The notes: generated from the letters alone by a model not told the origin. Numbered from the stretch's first letter, positions 26,790 to 35,700 are shown. The stretch: 64,000 nt of DNA from Chryseobacterium senegalense (GCA_001403755.1 CYUH01000014.1:124001-188000), one strand, 5' to 3'. Numbers and translations are program-made.

Positions 26790-26805
26790 TGTTTCACGTG
26801 AAACA
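26790..26805. other. parS centromere site 2 (perfect)
   Basis: TGTTTCACGTGAAACA is an exact match to the universal ParB-binding palindrome. It is in the ybeY-mnmG gap, 33 nt upstream of the mnmG start, so ParB binding could affect mnmG transcription. Confidence 0.93.
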
Positions 26806-26893
26806 TTATTTAAAATTATTCCTATTTATGATTGATCATGGGGATTTTTTATTTTTAATTGAATTAAAAAGCCACATAATCAACATGAAAAAT

Positions 26894-27301
26894 TTATAAA
26901 ATATTTAAATAATAGTCTTCTTTGTTGCGCATTTCTTGAATCTCTTCTTCAGTTTTATCTTTATAACCGCAAAGATGGAGGATACCATGTGCTAAGACCC
27001 GGTGCAATTCAATATTAAAATCTTTGGAATGGGTTTCAGCATTTTCAGAAATGCGCGGCAAAGATACGAAAATATCTCCTGCAATAGTTTTCCCCTTTAC
27101 GTAGTCAAATGTGATCACATCCGTATAATAATCATGCTGCAGAAAGTCTTGGTTTACTTTCAGCAGATATTCATCATCACAGAAAATATAATTAATGTCT
27201 CCGGGTTTTTTTTGTTCATTGGTGATTAAATTAATTAACCAATCTTTTGTTCTGTTGGAAAGAGCAATTTTATCAATGTTTTCAAAAAAGAATTGTATCA
27301 T
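26894..27301 (-). CDS. ybeY: Endoribonuclease YbeY
   Basis: Protein of 135 residues. The metal-binding motif is HRVLAHGILHLCGYKDKTEEE. His105 and His109 are kept, but the third ligand of the usual H-x3-H-x5-H motif is Asp115 in GYKD rather than the His of GYDH. I recall this variant from other Bacteroidota, so it is likely functional. YbeY acts in 16S rRNA 3'-end maturation and ribosome quality control. It follows the patatin gene by 4 nt, inside the leftward run tdk to mnmG. Confidence 0.93.
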   Translation of the reverse strand: MIQFFFENIDKIALSNRTKDWLINLITNEQKKPGDINYIFCDDEYLLKVNQDFLQHDYYTDVITFDYVKGKTIAGDIFVSLPRISENAETHSKDFNIELHRVLAHGILHLCGYKDKTEEEIQEMRNKEDYYLNIL

Positions 27302-27305
27302 AATA

Positions 27306-29471
27306 TTAGAACCAATGCCCCAGTATTACACTGAAAACATTATTTTTTTGAGTTAGGGATCTGCTATAATTAAATTTAATCTGGCCAAAAGGAGATTTGT
27401 ATCCTGCCGTCAATCCAGCCGATGTTTCATTAATATGTAAGATATCATCAACTTTTACATCGTTAAATAAATTGGCGATGTTGAAATGTGCCGTCAAGAA
27501 GTAATTTTTGTGAACATTATATTGTAAACTATTGGTTGCAACAAGCAAATTTTGAGCATCAAGCTGTCCGAATTCATAACCCATTAATTTTACAAAATTG
27601 CCTAAATTCTGTTCGAAGATACCACCAATTCTGTAACGATAGTAGTTCGAAAGTTCTTCTCCAACCGTAACTCCGCCAAATAATCCTAAACGAAAAGTTA
27701 AGCGTGGTGAAAGCGGAAAATTGAGTTGGGAAGTAACTTTTATTTGTAAGGTTCTACCTTCTTGTTCATCATTCAGCAAATCCAAAGCTTTACCTTCTGC
27801 GTGCAGAAACAACCCTTTTGATGGGAAACTTTTATCATCCTGCGTATCGGTTTTAATGAAAACATAAGTGTTCACAAAGTTTTTGGGATTCGAGTAGGTT
27901 TTAACTCCATCAAATTTAGACTCAAAATAATCATGACTAATTCCACCACCAATAGCATATTTATCTCTCCATATAGATTGTATAAATAATTCATTGCGAA
28001 ACCAATTCCATTTTTCATATTGGTTGGAATTAACGTCGGTAAGGTCAACTGTCATCCCGGACGCATAAGCTCCAAATCCCGGAATATAGCCGTTGTCGAT
28101 GAAATAATTGAAATAATAGCGAGGTTTATCACCCACTACTACATCTAATGAAATAATCGAGTTTCGGAATAAAAGACGCTTTACGGTAGCATTTAGTAGT
28201 AATCCTGTCTTGAAAACTTCATCATAATGCAAACCAAATTTAAAGAAAAATCGGGTGTCGTCTTCTGTTACGGTAAGTTTGAGGAAATTATAGTTGCCTT
28301 TCTGGATGATGTCGTAATTAATCAAAGTGTAATTATTGGTAGCGTATAATTTATCGATCATCTTATTAATGCCACCGTAAGTTTGAAGGGATGGAACGCG
28401 CAAGTTCATTTTTCCCTGAACATAGTTTTTCTTAAAAATATGATTGTTTTCAAGTATTAAACTGTCGATCTTATATACGTTCGAATAAACAGAATTTAAG
28501 GGCGCACGAAGCACTGTTTCCTCTTTTTTAGGCAACAAAGACAGCGGTTGGATATATTTCTTCGCTTCAGCATAACCGGAGTCGAGAATGGCCTTTTTTG
28601 CATCATAACTGGTAGCGCTCATTCCCTCTAAATTGGGATGAATATTAATATCGGTGTATTGATATTGGTTTTTGGTTTCTTTCTGAATGCTAAAATCAAT
28701 CACTTGGTTCAATATATCAATCGCAGATTGTAATTTTTCTCTCGTATTGAGTCCTTGGCTTAAATCAACTCCAATGACGATGTCGATACCTTTGTCTTTT
28801 AAAGGTTTGGAAGGATAGTTCACCGTCATCGCTCCATCAATGTATATGGAATCACCAATTTTTACAGGATCCATGAGCGAGGGAAATGCCGAACTCGCCA
28901 TAATGGAACTTACCAAATCTCCTTTTTCGAAAATCTCCATTTTTCCACTTTCTAGATTGGTCCCTATACACATGAAAGGGATAGGCAATTTCGAAAAGTC
29001 ATCAATTGTGGAAACATTTTTAAAGAGTTCTTTGAGCAGATAAATATTTTTCTGACCGGTGGATATTGCTTTAGGAACTACATTGATCTTTCCGTTTTTT
29101 ACGGGTAAATTCAATATATATTTATCAACGGATTTATTAAAGAAGGTAGTTTCTTTTCTGTTTTTTTCGTTGGCGATAATATTGTAGAAATCGGTATCGA
29201 GCACAATTTTTTCTATTTCTTTACCCGAATATCCGGATGCATAAAGTCCACCTACAATTGCACCCATACTGGTTCCGGAGATATAATCGACCTTTACCCC
29301 CAAAGAATCCAGAACTTTCAAAACCCCGATATGGGAAAAACCTTTGGCGCCCCCGCCCGCAAGTGATAAACCAATTTTCGGATGCGAAGGCACCTTAAAC
29401 CCTTCTTTTACTTGAGCAAACAAAGGATTACTGAGAAAAATTACAAGAAGCAGCAGGTGGAGTTGTTTCAT
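27306..29471 (-). CDS. Patatin-like phospholipase with C-terminal outer-membrane barrel
   Basis: Protein of 721 residues with a signal peptide (cut near FAQ, residue 20). The patatin domain (residues about 33-310) has the oxyanion motif GGGAKG at 39-44, the nucleophile GTSMG with Ser68, and the catalytic Asp in YIDGAMTVNYP (around residue 213). A short POTRA-like linker region follows (residues 335-420). The C-terminal 300 residues alternate like a BamA/Omp85-type barrel and end in the aromatic strand VFSVILGHWF. The layout is that of PlpD-type (type Vd) proteins, which expose a lipase via their own barrel. It abuts murF-alr (no gap) and precedes ybeY by 4 nt. Confidence 0.88.
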   Translation of the reverse strand: MKQLHLLLLVIFLSNPLFAQVKEGFKVPSHPKIGLSLAGGGAKGFSHIGVLKVLDSLGVKVDYISGTSMGAIVGGLYASGYSGKEIEKIVLDTDFYNIIANEKNRKETTFFNKSVDKYILNLPVKNGKINVVPKAISTGQKNIYLLKELFKNVSTIDDFSKLPIPFMCIGTNLESGKMEIFEKGDLVSSIMASSAFPSLMDPVKIGDSIYIDGAMTVNYPSKPLKDKGIDIVIGVDLSQGLNTREKLQSAIDILNQVIDFSIQKETKNQYQYTDINIHPNLEGMSATSYDAKKAILDSGYAEAKKYIQPLSLLPKKEETVLRAPLNSVYSNVYKIDSLILENNHIFKKNYVQGKMNLRVPSLQTYGGINKMIDKLYATNNYTLINYDIIQKGNYNFLKLTVTEDDTRFFFKFGLHYDEVFKTGLLLNATVKRLLFRNSIISLDVVVGDKPRYYFNYFIDNGYIPGFGAYASGMTVDLTDVNSNQYEKWNWFRNELFIQSIWRDKYAIGGGISHDYFESKFDGVKTYSNPKNFVNTYVFIKTDTQDDKSFPSKGLFLHAEGKALDLLNDEQEGRTLQIKVTSQLNFPLSPRLTFRLGLFGGVTVGEELSNYYRYRIGGIFEQNLGNFVKLMGYEFGQLDAQNLLVATNSLQYNVHKNYFLTAHFNIANLFNDVKVDDILHINETSAGLTAGYKSPFGQIKFNYSRSLTQKNNVFSVILGHWF

Positions 29472-31916
29472 TTAGTCTTTAATATAAATTCTTTTTACCC
29501 TTCTCGAAATTGAAGTAAGAACTTCGTAAGGAATTGTATTACAATAATATGCAAATTCTTCCAAACTTGGATTAGAATTGAAGATAATCACTTCTTCGCC
29601 TTCTTTTGCATTGGAATCGTCGATATCAATCATCATCATATCCATACAAACACTTCCAACGATAGGATATAATTTCTGATGAATGCCCACTTTTCCGATG
29701 GTATTACCAATTAATCTAGGTATTCCGTCCGCATAGCCTACAGGTATGGTTGCAATCTTCGTATCTTTTTCCGGTTGATATCTCCGACTATAGCCTACTG
29801 ATTCACCTTTTTTTACATGAGATATTTGGGAAATTACAGTTTTAAAGGTTACTGCATTTTTCAATTGCTTTTTAATTTCTGGATGAGATGAAATTCCTAC
29901 CATTCCAATCCCAATTCTTACCATATCAAACTGATAATCAGTATAACTTACAATTCCGGATGTGTTGAGGATGTGTCGAATCGGTCGGTACTGTAGTCCA
30001 TTCACTAAATATTCTGAATTTTTAGTGAAAGTATTAATTTGTTCTAAAGTATATTCTTCGCCTTCAGGTACGTCCGACGAAGATAAATGGCTGAAAATCG
30101 ATTGTACTTTCACATTCATCAACTTCAACTTTTCAATGAGTTCATCCAATTCATCTTTCTTAAAACCAAGTCGATGCATTCCAGTTTCTAGTTTAATATG
30201 AATGGGATATTTCTTGTTAACTCCTTTTTGAATGAGCTGCTGATGAAATAATTCCAAAACGCGCAAACTATAAATTTCCGGCTCTAAATCATAATCGATA
30301 ATAATATTGTAGCTGTGTTGCTCCGGATTCATCACCATAATCGGCGTTGTAATCCCGTTTTTCCTTAGATCAACACCCTCATCTGCATATGCTACACCAA
30401 GATAATCGATGTGATGATGTTGTAAAAATTCGGCAATTTCATAACCGCCTAATCCGTATGAGTACGCTTTTACCATCGCCATCATTTTGGTCTTGGGCTT
30501 TAACAATCCTTTATGAATGTTGATATTATGAAGAATTGCATTTAAATTCACCTCCAAGACCGTGTCGTGTTTCTGTAGTTCTAAATGGTTTTTTACTTTA
30601 TCGATTTCGAATTTTCGCGCTCCTTTTAAAAGAATGAGCTCGTTTTCTATTTGGTTGAGCTGTTGGCTATCAATAAGTTTACTGGTGCTGTCGAAAATAT
30701 AAGTTTCTGCAGTGAACAGTTTTTCGTATTGGGTAATTTCTTCACCAATGAGGAATATTTTACTGAAATGCTGCAGGTTGGTTAAGTCCGCAACTTCATG
30801 ATAAAGTTGTTCGGAATTTTTACCTTCCACAAAATCAGTTAAGATCAGTGTTTTCTTAGGCTTATTGTATTCTTTGATAAACTGATAAGCGATTTTCAAT
30901 GAATCCAGATCCAGATTATAGGAATCGTTGATTATTAAATTATTGCGGACGCCATTTACACTTTCAAGTCGCATTTCAATGGATTTCAGCGCATTGATTT
31001 TATTAATGATTTTTGGCGTTGAAAAATTAAAATCTTGTAAAACTGCGATTATGCAAAGCGCGTTGCTCAGCGTCGCCTCGTCTCTCTGTTGTGCAGGAAG
31101 CATAAATTCTTCATCAAAATATTGAATTTCTAAATTGGACGATCGATCAGTCCAATCATTTTTAATATAGAGCTGATTATGATTTTCAAGCCCATAAGAA
31201 ATTAATTTTTTCCTTGAATACAATTCATGTACTTTTCGGTAAACCAATTGATTATCTCCATTAAAAATAATCGTTTTGGAATCTTTGAATAATTTTAATT
31301 TTTCATCAATCAGTTGTTCCTCACTTTCAAAATTAGATGCATGTGCGGCGCCGATATGTGTTAAAATTCCAATTTCCGGAGAGAAAATTTCTTCCATCTT
31401 CTCCATTTCTGCGGGCTTAGAAATTCCCACCTCGAAAATCCCGATTTCATCATTCTTTCCGATTTGTAACAAGGAAAGTGGAAGACCGATTTGTGAATTA
31501 AAACTTTTCGGACTCTTCACGGTTTTATAATCACCAAAAAGACTTTGATAAAGCCACTCTTTTACAATGGTTTTGCCATTGCTGCCGGTAATTCCAACTG
31601 TTTTTAAGTGGTATTGCGAAAGATGATATTTTGCTAGTTTTTGAATAAAATCAACCGAATTTTTTACCAAAATCCAAGTGATATTCTCAATTTCGGGAAG
31701 TTGATGTTCTGCAATAATAATTTTTATTCCTTTTTCAACTGCAGCATGGATATATTTTTCGCCGGAATTCTTTGATGTAGTGATTGCTACAAAAGCGGAA
31801 TTCTCAGGAGAGTAGATATTTCGGCTATCGAAATCAATATTTTTTACCAACAGTTGTCCTTCGCCTATCAGTTCAGAATCTGTAATTTCAGAGAGTTGTT
31901 GGGTAGTGTAGTTCAT
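29472..31916 (-). CDS. Fused UDP-MurNAc-tripeptide D-Ala-D-Ala ligase / alanine racemase
   Basis: Protein of 814 residues, a natural fusion known in Bacteroidota. Residues 1-445 form a MurF ligase with P-loop GITGSNGKTIVKEW (GSNGKT at 111-116), HIGAAHASNF, and INDSYNLDLDSLKIA. Residues about 452-814 form a fold-III alanine racemase with EVNLNAILHNINIHKG and the PLP lysine Lys483 in MVKAYSYGLGG. The racemase catalytic segment GYSRRYQPEK and the C-terminal barrel (VCMDMMMIDID) follow. One chain thus makes D-Ala and adds D-Ala-D-Ala to the peptidoglycan precursor. Its start overlaps the tdk stop by one base (TAATG). Confidence 0.95.
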   Translation of the reverse strand: MNYTTQQLSEITDSELIGEGQLLVKNIDFDSRNIYSPENSAFVAITTSKNSGEKYIHAAVEKGIKIIIAEHQLPEIENITWILVKNSVDFIQKLAKYHLSQYHLKTVGITGSNGKTIVKEWLYQSLFGDYKTVKSPKSFNSQIGLPLSLLQIGKNDEIGIFEVGISKPAEMEKMEEIFSPEIGILTHIGAAHASNFESEEQLIDEKLKLFKDSKTIIFNGDNQLVYRKVHELYSRKKLISYGLENHNQLYIKNDWTDRSSNLEIQYFDEEFMLPAQQRDEATLSNALCIIAVLQDFNFSTPKIINKINALKSIEMRLESVNGVRNNLIINDSYNLDLDSLKIAYQFIKEYNKPKKTLILTDFVEGKNSEQLYHEVADLTNLQHFSKIFLIGEEITQYEKLFTAETYIFDSTSKLIDSQQLNQIENELILLKGARKFEIDKVKNHLELQKHDTVLEVNLNAILHNINIHKGLLKPKTKMMAMVKAYSYGLGGYEIAEFLQHHHIDYLGVAYADEGVDLRKNGITTPIMVMNPEQHSYNIIIDYDLEPEIYSLRVLELFHQQLIQKGVNKKYPIHIKLETGMHRLGFKKDELDELIEKLKLMNVKVQSIFSHLSSSDVPEGEEYTLEQINTFTKNSEYLVNGLQYRPIRHILNTSGIVSYTDYQFDMVRIGIGMVGISSHPEIKKQLKNAVTFKTVISQISHVKKGESVGYSRRYQPEKDTKIATIPVGYADGIPRLIGNTIGKVGIHQKLYPIVGSVCMDMMMIDIDDSNAKEGEEVIIFNSNPSLEEFAYYCNTIPYEVLTSISRRVKRIYIKD

Positions 31917-32503
31917 TATTTATTCCTGTTCAGATATTCTTCATTGAAAACTTTTCGGCTTACGGCTTCGTAACTTTCGGTTTCGCCAAGTTGTACCAAG
32001 TCTTTATTGGTTGATATACGCATCGAATGATTAGCCAAATTGCCTGTTCTTTTGCAAATCGCATGAACTTTAGTTACATATTCCGCTGTCGCCATTAAAT
32101 TGGGCATTGGACCAAACGGTCGGCCCATGAAGTCCATATCCAAGCCGGCAATTACCACTCGTATTCCATTGTTTGCCAATTGATTAGCAATTTCTACAAT
32201 ACTGTCGTCGAAAAACTGCGCTTCGTCAATTCCCACTACATCACAAGTTGATCCCAAAAGGAGAATCTCATTCGGACTTTCTACCGGAGTACTCCTTATT
32301 TTGTTTTGATTGTGGGAAACTACCTCCTCTTCCGCATATCGAGTATCGAGTCTGGGTTTAAAAATTTCCACGTTTTGACCTGCCATTTCTGCTCGTCGAA
32401 GCCTGCGAATAAGTTCTTCGGTTTTTCCCGAAAACATCGATCCACAGATAACTTCCATCCATCCGCTTTGTTTTGCGTGATTAATTGTATTTTCTAAAAA
32501 CAT
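31916..32503 (-). CDS. tdk: Thymidine kinase lacking most zinc-site cysteines
   Basis: Protein of 195 residues. The P-loop is GSMFSGKTEE (21-28), the catalytic loop GIDEAQFFDD (Glu94 in DEAQFF), and the lasso region PNLMATAEYVTKVHAIC. It makes dTMP from thymidine. In type II kinases a structural zinc is held by two CxxC pairs. Here the first pair is Cys150-x-x-Thr153 and the second is replaced by Ser182/Val185 (AVSRKVF), so only one cysteine remains. This looks like a lineage variant rather than decay, since the rest is intact. It heads the leftward run and has a TAATTTTG element upstream. Confidence 0.93.
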   Translation of the reverse strand: MFLENTINHAKQSGWMEVICGSMFSGKTEELIRRLRRAEMAGQNVEIFKPRLDTRYAEEEVVSHNQNKIRSTPVESPNEILLLGSTCDVVGIDEAQFFDDSIVEIANQLANNGIRVVIAGLDMDFMGRPFGPMPNLMATAEYVTKVHAICKRTGNLANHSMRISTNKDLVQLGETESYEAVSRKVFNEEYLNRNK

Positions 32504-32532
32504 TTGTTAATTTAGCCGTAATATTTAAAGAC

Positions 32533-32540
32533 CAAAATTA
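32533..32540 (-). promoter_or_regulatory. -7 element TAATTTTG for the tdk operon
   Basis: Exact TANNTTTG match on the minus strand, 30 nt upstream of the tdk ATG. Likely promoter for tdk, murF-alr, patatin and ybeY. Confidence 0.5.
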
Positions 32541-32561
32541 AGGAAATTTAATAGCTTAACT

Positions 32562-33539
32562 ATGCAAAAACTTCAAGATATACAGGAAAAAATTTTTTTT
32601 GAATCCAAAAGTATTCTCGAAACACTTTCAAAAATTAATTCCAAGGAAGAACTGCTCGCAAAACAAGATTTGTTTGCTGAAATTACCGATCGAATCGCCT
32701 TTCTGAGGATTTTGGAAAAAAATATAGATGTGCTTTCGTCACCTTCTTCGGCTCCGGAAATTCCAATTCAGCAAATGGAATTAAATGCTGTTCAGGCAGT
32801 TTCTCACCATGAAAATGATACTGAAATACCTTTATTTGAAGAAGATATTATCGAAGAGGAAGTAATTTTCACGAATGAACTTAATGAAATTGCAGAGTTC
32901 GAACCATCGGAAGTTCTCGCTGTTATGGAGGAACCGGCCATAGTTGAAGAAAATAAAATGGAAGAAATTGCGCAACCGGAAATTATCAATGATGATCATG
33001 AAATTGCTGCGCAAAAGGAAAAAGAATTTCTAGAAATGGAAGAGCGCCGCCGAAAAATTGTAGAATTTCATAAAGAAGATGTAAAAATGCCGCCGAAAGA
33101 AGTTCAGGATGAAAATAGAACGGAGCAGCCTTCATTGGAAAAGAAATTCAAACTTGCTCATATTAAAGGTTTAAAGGCGGTTCAGAATCTTTTTGATCAA
33201 GATCCGTTGGAAGATTTAGAAGAGAAGCCACTCAAAACAAATCCGGAAATTACCTCTCCGGGAAGCATTGCGAAGAGCAATATTCCGACCGATTTTATGG
33301 AGGCAGAAAAAAGAAAACCTGAATTCCGACTGGATTTGAATGATAAAGTTGCTTTCACTAAACATCTCTTCAATGGCGATCCAGATGAACTGAAAAAAAC
33401 GATCGATCAACTGAATTCTTACGATAATCTGGAAGATGCAAAACAATATTTAAGCGATGTTTATTACGCCAAAAACTGGACTAAAGTTGACGAATTTGCG
33501 CAACGACTGTGGGGATTGGTTGAAAATAAATTTCTATAA
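32562..33539 (+). CDS. Acidic hypothetical protein with conserved-looking C-terminal helix domain
   Basis: Protein of 325 residues, not recognised. No signal peptide or membrane segment. The N-terminal 65 residues are helical (QDIQEKIFFESKSILETLSKI). Residues about 85-165 are highly acidic (runs such as EEDIIEEEVIF) and probably disordered. A basic stretch follows (EERRRKIVEFHKEDVKMPPKE). The last 65 residues (FRLDLNDKVAFTKHLFNGDPDELKKTIDQLN) look like a folded helical module. It lies 18 nt before the MurC-like gene and is probably co-transcribed with it, rsmI and fabG. Function unknown; a scaffold role is only a guess. Confidence 0.7.
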   Translation: MQKLQDIQEKIFFESKSILETLSKINSKEELLAKQDLFAEITDRIAFLRILEKNIDVLSSPSSAPEIPIQQMELNAVQAVSHHENDTEIPLFEEDIIEEEVIFTNELNEIAEFEPSEVLAVMEEPAIVEENKMEEIAQPEIINDDHEIAAQKEKEFLEMEERRRKIVEFHKEDVKMPPKEVQDENRTEQPSLEKKFKLAHIKGLKAVQNLFDQDPLEDLEEKPLKTNPEITSPGSIAKSNIPTDFMEAEKRKPEFRLDLNDKVAFTKHLFNGDPDELKKTIDQLNSYDNLEDAKQYLSDVYYAKNWTKVDEFAQRLWGLVENKFL

Positions 33540-33557
33540 TGTACTGAAAATCAAAGA

Positions 33558-34934
33558 ATGATTAAAAATATTAACGATTTCCAGAATGTATTCTTTATCG
33601 GCCTTGCTGGTGTGGGAATGAGTGCGATTGCACAATATCTGAAAGGAATCGGAAAAAATGTTTCGGGAAGCGACCGCTATTTCTTGCCCGAAACTTACAA
33701 CAAAACAAAAACTCAATTAGAAAACGAAGGAATCAATTGTTTCCTACAGGACGGAAGCGGAATAACCAAAGAGACCGATTTGGTAGTTGTTTCCACAGCA
33801 ATTGAAGACTTTGTTTTCGAAGTTCAAAAAGCAAAGGAACTCGGAATCCAGATTATCAAAAGAAGCGAACTACTGTCAATCATTGCCAAAAGTAAAAAAA
33901 CAATTGCAGTTGCAGGAACTTCCGGAAAATCAACGACATCTGCGATGTTATTTCAGATTTTACTTGATGCTGGCCTGGAACCAAGTATTATTTCCGGCGC
34001 AGGTTTAACCTCAATTATCAAGCAAGGAAAAATAGGAAATGCAGCCGTTGGTAAAGGCGAGTGGTTGATCATCGAAGCGGACGAAAGCGATGGTTCAGTG
34101 GTTCAATACGAGCCCGAAATCGGTTTACTTTTAAACATCGATAAAGATCATCAGGAAATTGAAGAATTGATTGAATTATTTACCATTTTTAAAAATAATA
34201 CCAAGAGTTTATTTGTTGTAAATCAATCGAATACATTGGCAAAAACATTGTCCGCAAACGCCAAAAATGATTTCGGTTTTGATAATAAAAATGCCGGATT
34301 TTCTGCTGAAAACTTTCAACAAAACGGCTTTCATTTAAGTTTTGAAGTTCTCAATCAAAAATTCGAAATGAATGCTATCGGAAGACATTCCGCAGAGAAT
34401 GCAACTGCAGCGATTGCTGTAGCTCACCAAATCGGAGTAGATTTGAAAGTTTGTGCGGAAAGTTTGTCGAAATACGAAGGAATTTATCGCCGTCATCAGA
34501 TTCTTGGGCAGAAAAAAGGTATTTGGGTGATTGATGATTATGCACACAATCCAGCAAAATGTGCGGCAAGTATTAAGGCTTGTCAACCTTTGGCAGAGAA
34601 AGTGGTGGCTTGGTTTCAACCCCATGGTTATGGACCAACAAGATTTTTGAGGCAAGATTTTGTAGAAGAAATTTCAGAGGCTTTGAGACCTCAGGATGAA
34701 ATTTGGATGAGCGAAATTTTCTACGCCGGAGGAACTGCCGTGAAAGATATTTCTGCCAATGATTTAATTGAAGACATCAAAAAGAAAGGCAAAAAAGCGT
34801 ACTTCGTGGAAGATAGAAACAATCTGCTCGAAGTACTGAATCCTGAACTGAAAGAAGGAACCGTTCTTCTGCTCATGGGCGCGAGAGATCCAAGTTTGGA
34901 GGAATTTTGTAAAGATGTATTCGAGAAACTGTAA
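33558..34934 (+). CDS. MurC-like Mur ligase with altered P-loop
   Basis: Protein of 458 residues with the three Mur ligase domains. The N-terminal Rossmann domain starts FFIGLAGVGMSAIAQYL, as in MurC. The central ATPase domain has AGTSGKSTTSAM (120-130), IEADESDGS and LNIDKDHQE. The C-terminal domain has IDDYAHNPAKC and VAWFQPHGYGPTR. MurC normally reads GTHGKTTTT; here the His and Thr are Ser, a consistent difference in the phosphate-binding loop. It may be a MurC-type ligase joining L-Ala to UDP-MurNAc, or a paralogue with another substrate such as a recycling (Mpl-like) ligase. The canonical dcw cluster is not in this window. Confidence 0.78.
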   Translation: MIKNINDFQNVFFIGLAGVGMSAIAQYLKGIGKNVSGSDRYFLPETYNKTKTQLENEGINCFLQDGSGITKETDLVVVSTAIEDFVFEVQKAKELGIQIIKRSELLSIIAKSKKTIAVAGTSGKSTTSAMLFQILLDAGLEPSIISGAGLTSIIKQGKIGNAAVGKGEWLIIEADESDGSVVQYEPEIGLLLNIDKDHQEIEELIELFTIFKNNTKSLFVVNQSNTLAKTLSANAKNDFGFDNKNAGFSAENFQQNGFHLSFEVLNQKFEMNAIGRHSAENATAAIAVAHQIGVDLKVCAESLSKYEGIYRRHQILGQKKGIWVIDDYAHNPAKCAASIKACQPLAEKVVAWFQPHGYGPTRFLRQDFVEEISEALRPQDEIWMSEIFYAGGTAVKDISANDLIEDIKKKGKKAYFVEDRNNLLEVLNPELKEGTVLLLMGARDPSLEEFCKDVFEKL

Positions 34935-34965
34935 ATCAGTCCGCAGCGGATTAAAGTTAAAATAA

Positions 34966-35700
34966 ATGTCGGGAATCCTGTATTTTGTTCCAACACCGAT
35001 TGGAAACCTTGAAGATATGACTTTCAGAGCGATAAAACTGCTGAAAGAAGTAGACTATATTTTGTGCGAAGATACCCGGACTTCTGGTATTCTCTTGAAA
35101 CATTATGAAGTTTCTAAACCCCTTAAAGCGTATCATTTACATAACGAACATCAATCTACACATAAAGTAATCGAAGATTTAAAAAACGGACAAAACATTG
35201 CGATTATTACCGATGCGGGAACTCCGGGAATTTCCGATCCCGGCTACCTTTTAGCAAAAGCCATTGCTGATGAAAATCTCGAAATGCAGTGTTTGCCGGG
35301 TGCGACAGCTTTTGTTCCGGCTTTGGTGGTTTCCGGATTGCCCAACCACGATTTTTATTTCGCCGGATTTTTACCTCAAAAAAAAGGCAGACAAACGAAA
35401 TTGAAACAACTCGCTGAGGAAAAGAAAACCATCATCCTTTATGAAAGTCCTCATAAAATCAATACCACTTTGGAACAGATTAAAGAGTTTTTTGGTGACG
35501 CAACTAAAGTGAGTTTGAGCCGGGAAATTTCAAAAAAATTTGAGGAAACTAAACGTGGAACTATCAATGAGTTAATTGAATTCTCTAAAAGTAAAACTTT
35601 AAAAGGAGAAATCGTTCTTGTCATTAACAATTCTGAAAAAGAAGAGCAGGACACCGAGAAACCTGTTTCTAAAAACAAGTATAAAAATATAACTAATTAA
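34966..35700 (+). CDS. rsmI: 16S rRNA 2'-O-methyltransferase RsmI
   Basis: Protein of 244 residues of the tetrapyrrole-methylase fold. It begins LYFVPTPIGNLEDMTFRAI, with CEDTRTSGILLKHY, the SAM loop ITDAGTPGISDPGYLL, LPGATAFVPALVVSG and FLPQKKGR, all RsmI hallmarks. It methylates the ribose of C1402 in 16S rRNA (E. coli numbering). The C-terminal tail is lysine-rich. It follows the MurC-like gene by 31 nt and precedes fabG by 8 nt. Confidence 0.96.
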   Translation: MSGILYFVPTPIGNLEDMTFRAIKLLKEVDYILCEDTRTSGILLKHYEVSKPLKAYHLHNEHQSTHKVIEDLKNGQNIAIITDAGTPGISDPGYLLAKAIADENLEMQCLPGATAFVPALVVSGLPNHDFYFAGFLPQKKGRQTKLKQLAEEKKTIILYESPHKINTTLEQIKEFFGDATKVSLSREISKKFEETKRGTINELIEFSKSKTLKGEIVLVINNSEKEEQDTEKPVSKNKYKNITN

